This document shows positions 51,963 through 58,163 of a stretch of DNA of 64,000 bases, piece by piece. Both the position numbers and the translations under genes were made by a program. This stretch comes from Sphingomonas kyeonggiensis (lineage in GTDB: Bacteria > Pseudomonadota > Alphaproteobacteria > Sphingomonadales > Sphingomonadaceae). The stretch's first letter is position 1. Each line of letters opens with the position of its first letter. The notes under the pieces were generated by a model. The model was not told where the DNA came from. It did not search any database and saw only the letters and a list, made by a program, of their open reading frames with translations. Location of the stretch: positions 558,001-622,000 of the forward strand of contig NZ_JACIEH010000001.1 in assembly GCF_014196745.1 (NCBI RefSeq), read 5' to 3'.

Positions 51963-52220
51963 ATGCCCAAGATCGAAATCTACACCAAGGCCTTCTGCCC
52001 CTATTGCGTCCGCGCCAAGATGCTGCTCGACCGCAAGAACGCGGCTTATGAGGAGATCGACATCTCGATGGGCGGCCCACGCCGCGCCGAGATGATCGAT
52101 CGCGCGCATGGCCGCACCACGGTTCCCCAGGTCTTCATCGCCGACAAGCATATCGGCGGGTCCGACGATCTCGCGGCGCTCGATGCGCGTGGCGGCCTCG
52201 ATCCGCTGCTCGCCGCCTGA
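51963..52220 (+). CDS. grxC: Glutaredoxin 3
   Basis: 85 residues with TAAGGAGCA before the ATG. Active site CPYC at residues 12-15, the TVPQVFI cis-proline and GGSDDL of the glutathione pocket are present; length is normal for GrxC. Reduces disulfides with glutathione in the cytoplasm. Part of comF-grxC-DUF1178. Confidence 0.96.
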   Translation: MPKIEIYTKAFCPYCVRAKMLLDRKNAAYEEIDISMGGPRRAEMIDRAHGRTTVPQVFIADKHIGGSDDLAALDARGGLDPLLAA

Positions 52221-52235
52221 GGGCGGGCGGGTGCG

Positions 52236-52694
52236 ATGATCGTCTTCGACCTCAAATGCGGCCAGGGCCATGTCTTCGAGGCGTGGTTCGGGTCGAGTGC
52301 GGCCTGGGAAGGCCAGCGCGCCGCCGGGCTGGTCGCCTGCCCGATGTGCGGAAGCGTCGAGGTCGAGAAGGCGGTGATGGCGCCGAACGTCGGGGCGAAG
52401 GGCAACCAGGCGCCGGCGCCGGCTGCCGGGCCTTCGGGAGAGGGGCCGATCGCGCCGGAAGTCATCAAGGAAGCGATCGCGACGCTCGCCGCGCTCCAGG
52501 CCAGGGCGCTGGAGGGGTCACAATGGGTCGGCACCGGCTTTGCCGACAAGGCCCGCGCGATGCATCTGGGCGAGGCGCCTGCCGCTCCGATCCACGGCCA
52601 GACCAGCGCGGCCGAGGCCAAGGCGCTGATCGAGGAAGGCGTGCCCGTCGCGCCGCTGCCGCTGCCGGTGGTGCCGCCCGAAGCCTGCAATTGA
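52236..52694 (+). CDS. DUF1178 family protein
   Basis: 152 residues. MIVFDLKCGQGHVFEAWF, then SAAWEGQ and CPMCGS give the zinc-ribbon-like head of DUF1178; the remainder has an acidic helical end with PAEAKALIEEG-like pattern. Cytoplasmic, function unknown. It is 15 bases after grxC and 34 bases before the tRNA. Confidence 0.9.
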   Translation: MIVFDLKCGQGHVFEAWFGSSAAWEGQRAAGLVACPMCGSVEVEKAVMAPNVGAKGNQAPAPAAGPSGEGPIAPEVIKEAIATLAALQARALEGSQWVGTGFADKARAMHLGEAPAAPIHGQTSAAEAKALIEEGVPVAPLPLPVVPPEACN

Positions 52695-52728
52695 CCCGCC
52701 GGGCCGGGCTCGATACCACGCCGCCCGT

Positions 52729-52805
52729 GCCTCCGTAGCTCAGCAGGATAGAGCGACGGTTTCCTAAACCGCAGGTCGTGAGTTCGAATCTCGCCGGGGG
52801 CACCA
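52729..52805 (+). tRNA. tRNA-Arg (anticodon CCT)
   Basis: Cloverleaf can be drawn: acceptor GCCTCCG (52729-52735) with CGGGGGC (52795-52801), D arm GCTC/GAGC, anticodon loop TTCCTAA giving anticodon CCT, T arm GTGAG-TTCGAAT-CTCGC, then encoded A-CCA. One A-C mismatch at the top of the anticodon stem. It reads AGG codons, rare in this GC-rich genome. Confidence 0.95.
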
Positions 52806-52918
52806 TTTTTGTTTGCCTCAAGCGCCGGCACGGGCATCCGCCCGCTCGGCTATCCTCGCATAGGCTCGGGCGGCCGTTCGGCCTTGCGAACCCTGACGGG
52901 TTCGATGCCGCTACCTTA

Positions 52919-52931
52919 GGGGCACCATTTT
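52919..52931 (+). repeat. Direct repeat of the tRNA 3' end
   Basis: GGGGCACCATTTT, which forms the end of tRNA-Arg plus four downstream bases (52797-52809), recurs at 52919-52931 with CTGACGGGTTCGAT just before it, resembling a damaged T arm. It could be an old attachment-site duplicate or tRNA 3' fragment. No integrase or phage gene lies nearby. The remaining 52806-53030 region shows nothing else. Confidence 0.45.
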
Positions 52932-53054
52932 CGGCCATTTCGCCGCGCGATCGCGCCGCATTTCGCGATCAGCGCCCTTGCGGGTGCATGTCATAAACCT
53001 GTAACGCGCACGCTTGTCCCCTCGGGAGCCGTTGTCATTCGCCAGATTGCCGCC

Positions 53055-54155
53055 TTGCCCTATCGCACCGAGGGCACCACGATCGATGCGCCCGTGCGCG
53101 TCATGCTGGTGACGTCGCGCGAGACGGGGCGCTGGGTGATTCCCAAGGGCAATCCGCCCAGCGGCATCACCCTGCACAGCGCCGCCGCGCTCGAGGCGAA
53201 GGAAGAGGCGGGCGTGCTCGGCCTCGTCTGCCCGACGCCTCTGGGCACCTATCGCTATCGCAAGAAGCGCCCCAACGGGGCCTCGCTGATGTTCGACGTC
53301 GAGGTCTTTCCCCTGGCGGTCAGCGCCGAGCTGTCGTCCTGGAAGGAACAGTCGCAACGCGAACGCCGCTGGTTCAGCCTCGCCGAGGCCGCCGAGGCGG
53401 TCGACGAGGAGGACCTGCGCGACCTCATCCGTTCCTTCGGCCCGTCCGAATTCAAGGCAGCCACCCAGCGCATCGGCATCCTCGCCGCTGTCGCCGAAAA
53501 ATCGAAAGTGAAGTCCATGTTCGCCTGGTTCCAGCGCCTCCTGCCCAAGACGGGCAATTTCTTCGAATTGTTCGAGGCGCATGCAGTCACCGTTGCGGCG
53601 GGCGCGGAGGCGCTCTCCCGCCTGGTGCAGGACGGCAACCGCGACCATGTCCTCGAAGTGATCGAGCGCGAGCACGATGCCGACGAGATCATCCGCGAGA
53701 TGCTGCGCACCGTGCGCGAAACCTTCCTAACCCCGTTCGACCGCGGCGCGATCACCTCGCTGATCGGCTCGATGGACGATGCGATCGACGAGATGCAGGC
53801 CGCGGTCCAGGCAATCGACCTGTACGAAGTCGCCAAGTTCGAGCGCGAGATGCAGGACATGGTGGCGATCATCGTCGATGCCTCGCGCCTCGTCGTCGAG
53901 GCGATGCCGCTGCTGCGCGACGTCGGCCGCAACGCCAAACGCCTGCACGAGCTCACCGAGCGCCTGGTCCGCATGGAGAGCCATGCAGACGAGATTCATC
54001 GCGACGGCCTGAAGCGCGCCTTCAAGGAGCTCGGGCCCGTCGACGCGCTCAACTTCTCGGTCCAGCGCGAAGTCTACAAGCATCTCGAGCGCATCGTCGA
54101 CGCGTTCGAGGATGTCGCGAACGAGATCGACGGCATCGTGATCGACCACGCCTGA
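53055..54155 (+). CDS. NUDIX hydrolase fused to a DUF47 (PhoU-like) phosphate-transport accessory domain
   Basis: 366 residues if begun at TTG 53055. Residues about 8-140 are a NUDIX hydrolase of the diphosphoinositol type (GRWVIPKGNPPSG, AAALEAKEEAGVLG, YRYRKK). From Met155 (MFAWFQRLLPKTGNFFELFEAHA) comes a full DUF47/PhoU-like domain of about 212 residues. The frame is open between them with no stop. Homologues are usually two genes. The start is uncertain: homologues begin at IRQIAALPYR, where the codon at 53037 is ATT with GGGAG eight bases upstream. Seventeen bases after the stop lies the phosphate transporter gene, so it probably modulates Pit. A separate DUF47 product from the ATG at 53517 is possible. 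Confidence 0.85.
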   Translation: MPYRTEGTTIDAPVRVMLVTSRETGRWVIPKGNPPSGITLHSAAALEAKEEAGVLGLVCPTPLGTYRYRKKRPNGASLMFDVEVFPLAVSAELSSWKEQSQRERRWFSLAEAAEAVDEEDLRDLIRSFGPSEFKAATQRIGILAAVAEKSKVKSMFAWFQRLLPKTGNFFELFEAHAVTVAAGAEALSRLVQDGNRDHVLEVIEREHDADEIIREMLRTVRETFLTPFDRGAITSLIGSMDDAIDEMQAAVQAIDLYEVAKFEREMQDMVAIIVDASRLVVEAMPLLRDVGRNAKRLHELTERLVRMESHADEIHRDGLKRAFKELGPVDALNFSVQREVYKHLERIVDAFEDVANEIDGIVIDHA

Positions 54156-54170
54156 TAGAGGCCCAGAGCG

Positions 54171-55184
54171 ATGCACGAACTCGCCCTACCGCTGCTCATT
54201 GGCCTGATCATCGTCGCGCTCGCGTTCGATTTTCTCAACGGCCTGCATGACGCCGCCAACTCGATCGCCACCGTGGTGGCGACGCGGCTGCTCAAGCCGG
54301 TCCATGCCGTCGCCTTCGCTGCGGCGTTCAACTTCGCCGCCTATTTCCTCACCATTGCCTTCCCCGCGCTCCACAAGGTGGCGGACACGATCGGTCAGGG
54401 CCTGATCGACAAGAATTTCATCACCCCCGCGGTGGTCTTCGGTGCGCTGGTCGGCGCGATGTTCTGGAACGTCGTCACCTGGCTCAAGGGCATTCCGTCT
54501 TCGTCCTCGCACGCCCTTGTCGGCGGGATGATCGGCTCGGGTGTCGCCCATGCCGGCCTCACCGGGGTGAAGTGGACCGGCCTCAACAAGACGCTGATCG
54601 CCATCGTGCTCTCGCCGACGATCGGCATGATCCTGGCGATGCTGGTGATGCTGATCACCAGCTGGCTGTTCATGCGCGCCACTTCGCGCGCCGCCGAGCG
54701 CAGCTTCCGCATGCTGCACCTCGTCTCCTCGGGCGCCTATTCGCTGAGTCACGGCCTCAACGATGCGCAGAAGACGATGGGGATCATCACCGTGCTGCTC
54801 TATTCGACCGGCTATCTGCACGGCGAGTTCCATGTGCCGCACTGGGTGGCGATCTCCTGCTATATCGCCATCGCGCTGGGTACGCTGAGCGGCGGCTGGA
54901 AGATCATCGAGACGATGGGATCGCGCATCACCAAGCTCTCCCAGCACCAAGGCTTCAGCGCCTCGCTGGCCGGCTCGATCGTACTGTTCGGCGCATCGCT
55001 GCTCGGCATCCCGGTCTCGACCACCCACACCATCACCGGTGCGGTGATCGGCGCGGGCACGGCGCGGCGGGCCTCGGCGGTGCGCTGGGGCGTGGCAGGC
55101 AATGTCATCACCGCCTGGATCATCACCATCCCCGCATCCGCGGCGGTGGGGGCGCTGTTCTACGCGCTGACCCTGTTGTTCTGA
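54171..55184 (+). CDS. pit: Inorganic phosphate transporter (PiT family)
   Basis: 337 residues with about ten membrane segments. The two inverted PiT signatures are NGLHDAANSIATVVATR (about 23-39) and LSHGLNDAQKTMGIIT (about 190-205). GIPVSSTH-like ending LGIPVSTTHTITGAV is also seen. It exchanges phosphate with H+ or Na+ at the inner membrane. The DUF47 domain upstream is the usual partner. AGAGCG precedes the ATG. Confidence 0.95.
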   Translation: MHELALPLLIGLIIVALAFDFLNGLHDAANSIATVVATRLLKPVHAVAFAAAFNFAAYFLTIAFPALHKVADTIGQGLIDKNFITPAVVFGALVGAMFWNVVTWLKGIPSSSSHALVGGMIGSGVAHAGLTGVKWTGLNKTLIAIVLSPTIGMILAMLVMLITSWLFMRATSRAAERSFRMLHLVSSGAYSLSHGLNDAQKTMGIITVLLYSTGYLHGEFHVPHWVAISCYIAIALGTLSGGWKIIETMGSRITKLSQHQGFSASLAGSIVLFGASLLGIPVSTTHTITGAVIGAGTARRASAVRWGVAGNVITAWIITIPASAAVGALFYALTLLF

Positions 55185-55218
55185 TCCGGGGGAGGGGGCG
55201 TCGCGCCCCCTTTTCGCC

Positions 55219-55797
55219 TCAATGCAGCGCGAGCGTGCGCGACAGTAACGTCTCGGTGATCACGCCGAACCGGGCAGGCTCGCCGAATGCGCGGGCGGAC
55301 AGCATCGCGCCATAGACTGCGGACATGAACGCGTCAGCTTCTTCCGCCGGCGAGCGGACCAGCGTCACACTGCCTTGGCGCACGCCAAGTGCCAGCAGCT
55401 GTGCCAGCCAGCTGGTCAGCTCGGCGAAATGGGCACGGACCGACACCGCGACATCCTCAGGCAGGCTCGGCAGCTCGGCGGCTAGCATCGCGGCGACGCA
55501 GAAGGGCGCGCTGTTGTCGAGGATGCAGCGCTCCCAATAGAGCGCATAGGCGCGCAGCTGGGCGCCGGCATCGGGCTCGGCCTGCGCGAGCGCCTCCACC
55601 TGCGCATGGATCAGCGACCGCGAGTGATCGACTACCGCCTTGGCCAGGTCGCTCTTGCCGGCGAAATGGTGATGGATGCTCGCCTTCCGGATGCCGATCG
55701 CCTCGGCGATGTCGGCATAGCTGAACCCGTTATATCCGCGCGTCATGATCAGGTGGCGCGCCTGGTCGACGATCTGCTCGGCCGTGCTTCGTGTCAT
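55219..55797 (-). CDS. TetR/AcrR-family regulator
   Basis: 192 residues from ATG 55797. HTH residues RHLIMTRGYNGFSYADIAE and IRKASIHHHFAGKSDLA, with the ligand domain of the TetR_C type (FCVAAMLAAELPSLPEDV). It is divergent from a DUF308-like membrane protein; the space between holds two inverted copies of an 18-base site, presumably its operators. Confidence 0.92.
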   Translation of the reverse strand: MTRSTAEQIVDQARHLIMTRGYNGFSYADIAEAIGIRKASIHHHFAGKSDLAKAVVDHSRSLIHAQVEALAQAEPDAGAQLRAYALYWERCILDNSAPFCVAAMLAAELPSLPEDVAVSVRAHFAELTSWLAQLLALGVRQGSVTLVRSPAEEADAFMSAVYGAMLSARAFGEPARFGVITETLLSRTLALH

Positions 55798-55801
55798 TTT
55801 T

Positions 55802-55875
55802 CTACCTTCCAATAGGTAGGTATTCGCTTGCGGTGCGAGCGGCAAGGGGCTAACGACCTACCAACTGGAAGGTAG
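55802..55875. promoter_or_regulatory. Two TetR operators in inverted orientation
   Basis: CTACCTTCCAATAGGTAG at 55802-55819 and CTACCAACTGGAAGGTAG at 55858-55875. The reverse complement of the first differs from the second at only two bases, and both have palindromic CTACC/GGTAG ends. They flank the divergent promoter region. Confidence 0.8.
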
Positions 55876-55890
55876 ATTTAAGGAATCGCA

Positions 55891-56472
55891 ATGTCCCGAG
55901 TCATCGAGCGTGATGCCGCCACTGTCGCGTCGCAGGCACCTGCGGGCGAGGCCATTCGGCTTCGCAATTATTATCTCCTGCGCGCCGTCGTCTCGGCAGT
56001 GTGGGTTGCCGCCGCCTTCACGGTCGGCAAGGATCTCGGCTGGGTCGCCGCGCTGCTGCTGATCGTCTATCCGGCCTGGGATGCGGTGGCCAATCTGCTC
56101 GACGCAGCTGGAAGCGGCGGGCTGGCGCGCAATCGCACCCAGGCGCTCAATACGTTGGTCAGCCTCGCCACCGCCCTGGCGGTCGCCGCGCGGATCGGCG
56201 ACATGCACGCGGTGCTCGGCATCTATGGCGGCTGGGCGATCTTCGCCGGCCTGCTCCAGCTGGGCACCGGCGTGCGGCGTTGGAAGAGCTATGGCGCGCA
56301 ATGGGCGATGGTGCTGAGCGGTGCGCAATCTGCGCTGGCCGGCGGCTTCTTCATCTCGCGTTCGCTGGGATCGCATCTGCCGGGCATCGTCGACATCGCG
56401 CCCTATGCGGCGTTCGGTGCCTTCTATTTCCTGGTCTCGACCATCTGGCTGACCTTCAGCCGTAAGGGGTGA
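55891..56472 (+). CDS. DUF308-like (HdeD-type) membrane protein
   Basis: 193 residues, AAGGAA before the ATG. Six membrane segments between about 28 and 185 in three hairpin pairs, with YYLLRAVVSAVWVAAAF at the start and GIYGGWAIFAGLLQLGTGVRRWK in the middle, as in HdeD/DUF308 proteins. Probably controlled by the divergent TetR. Inner membrane; function unknown. Confidence 0.8.
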   Translation: MSRVIERDAATVASQAPAGEAIRLRNYYLLRAVVSAVWVAAAFTVGKDLGWVAALLLIVYPAWDAVANLLDAAGSGGLARNRTQALNTLVSLATALAVAARIGDMHAVLGIYGGWAIFAGLLQLGTGVRRWKSYGAQWAMVLSGAQSALAGGFFISRSLGSHLPGIVDIAPYAAFGAFYFLVSTIWLTFSRKG

Positions 56473-56493
56473 ACGGAACACGGCGCGTCCGGC

Positions 56494-56994
56494 CTAATGG
56501 GCATGGACGCGCGGATCGTCGTCGCGGTGCACATATTCGATGCCCAGCGGACCGGTGCCAGTCACCTGGGTGATATATTCGCCGGACCTGGCCCAGTGGA
56601 AATGGGGCGTGTTGCCGGGCAGGATGACCACGCTGCCGGGACCATAGGCAGTCAGCCTGGCGGGATCGAACGCCTTGCCGAAGCCGATATAGAAGACGCC
56701 GGAAATGACCGTGTAGACGCGGTCCTCCGGGTGGATGTGCGGCAGTAGCTTCACGCCGTCGGCCACCCTGACGCGAACTACATAGGGACCTGGCTTGGTC
56801 GGATCGCCGACCACTTTGGCGAGCAGAGCGCCAGCGGGGAAGGCATCGAACGGCGCGAAGCCGATCGCCTCCGCATGGACCGAGCCGACCTGCTTCGGGG
56901 GAAGCTCCTGCGCCGCCGCGGACGTCGCGACGAGGAGGGCAATGCCTGCCACGGGTGCGACGGCCCGGCGGTCCGGACGAGTCCTGGTCTCCAT
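56494..56994 (-). CDS. Exported cupin-domain protein
   Basis: 166 residues from ATG 56994, with AGGAGG eight bases upstream. Signal peptide 1-29 (SAAAQE). The cupin core carries the metal ligands HIHPEDRVYTVISG and GNTPHFHWARSGEY. The frame runs far upstream through the glycosyltransferase in another register; that is not coding. Substrate unknown; small exported cupins of this type often stand alone. It is followed by the convergent DUF308 gene. Confidence 0.88.
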   Translation of the reverse strand: METRTRPDRRAVAPVAGIALLVATSAAAQELPPKQVGSVHAEAIGFAPFDAFPAGALLAKVVGDPTKPGPYVVRVRVADGVKLLPHIHPEDRVYTVISGVFYIGFGKAFDPARLTAYGPGSVVILPGNTPHFHWARSGEYITQVTGTGPLGIEYVHRDDDPRVHAH

Positions 56995-57095
56995 GAAACC
57001 TCCTCTGGTCGGTTGCTGAACCGCTCCAAAGTGTCGCGTCCGGCGCCGGTGCGCGATTGGACGATGGTATCGCCGAGACCTTGGTGTCGGCTCCG

Positions 57096-58163
57096 CTAGA
57101 GTGCCACGCCCAGCCCGCGCCCGATCGCGCGTACCCGGCCGATCAGCGGGGAGATCAGGCGGTCCGGATCGTTGCCAGGCAGGTTCACCCCCTCGGGCAG
57201 CACCGCCATCGCCTGGCGCATTGTCACCGCCCCCTGGCGCAGCGCGGGCCGGGCGACCAGCCACCATAGCCGGGCATGCTCGCCATCCACCTCGATCCGT
57301 TCCTGCGGCGTGAGCGGCGTGCGGGCGACATGATCGGCATGGAGCGCCGCCAGGATACGGGAGAGGCGGCCAAGCGTGTCCAGGTCGGGCGCCGGGTCGC
57401 GCTGCATGAAATAGCGCACGACCAGCTCGGCATTGCCCTGGCTCTCGTCGCCGAACACCGATTGGTAGCGCTCCGCGAGCACTCGCGCCGCGCTGGCGGC
57501 CATGGTGTCCGCGAACTTCTTCGAGGCCCCGCCGGGGTGGCAGCGATAGAGCAGGTGCGCCTCGTCGAGCCGGGCGATCTGCCCGAAGCGGCTGAGGCGG
57601 TGATAGAGGTCGAAATCCTCCGCATAGCGCACCTGAGGGCGCTCGAAGGGATCGAGCAGTCGTGCAGCCTCGGCGCGGAACATGACGGTCGACCAGACCA
57701 GCGGGTTCTGGGTCAGGATCAGCCAGTCGATCATCGCCGGGGTGAGCGGGCGGTCGGCAGGCCAGGGCGTGACCTGGCCATTCTCGAGCAGCTCGGCGGC
57801 GGTGGCGACGAGCATGGTGCCGGGATGGGCGTCGAGCCAGGCGACCTGTGCGGCGAAGCGGCCGGGCTTGCAGAGATCGTCCTGGTCGAGCCCGGCGATG
57901 TAGCGCCCGCGGGCAGCCGCGAAGCCGATGTTGCGGGCGACGACCGGGCCGCCGTTCACGCCGGCATGGAGGACGCGCATGCGCGGATCGGTCAGCGTGG
58001 CGAGCAGGGTGCGGGTGTCGTCGGTCGAGCAATCGTCGACGATCACCATCTCCCAGTCGGTGAAGTCCTGGGCGAGGACGCTGTCGATCGTCGCGCCGAT
58101 CCAGGCCGCGCCGTTATAGGCAGGCATGATGACCGAGACGGTGGGGGCGGGCAGGCCGTTCAT
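57096..58163 (-). CDS. GT2-family glycosyltransferase
   Basis: 355 residues from ATG 58163, overlapping the gene upstream by four bases (ATGA). PTVSVIMPAYNGAAWIGATI opens the GT-A fold; DD in VIVDDCSTDDT and DQDDLCKPG give the nucleotide-sugar and metal-binding Asp motifs; the C-terminal part is helical and specific. The sugar donor cannot be told. It forms an operon with the aminotransferase-flavoprotein gene, suggesting that an amino sugar or modified sugar is made and then attached. Confidence 0.9.
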   Translation of the reverse strand: MNGLPAPTVSVIMPAYNGAAWIGATIDSVLAQDFTDWEMVIVDDCSTDDTRTLLATLTDPRMRVLHAGVNGGPVVARNIGFAAARGRYIAGLDQDDLCKPGRFAAQVAWLDAHPGTMLVATAAELLENGQVTPWPADRPLTPAMIDWLILTQNPLVWSTVMFRAEAARLLDPFERPQVRYAEDFDLYHRLSRFGQIARLDEAHLLYRCHPGGASKKFADTMAASAARVLAERYQSVFGDESQGNAELVVRYFMQRDPAPDLDTLGRLSRILAALHADHVARTPLTPQERIEVDGEHARLWWLVARPALRQGAVTMRQAMAVLPEGVNLPGNDPDRLISPLIGRVRAIGRGLGVAL

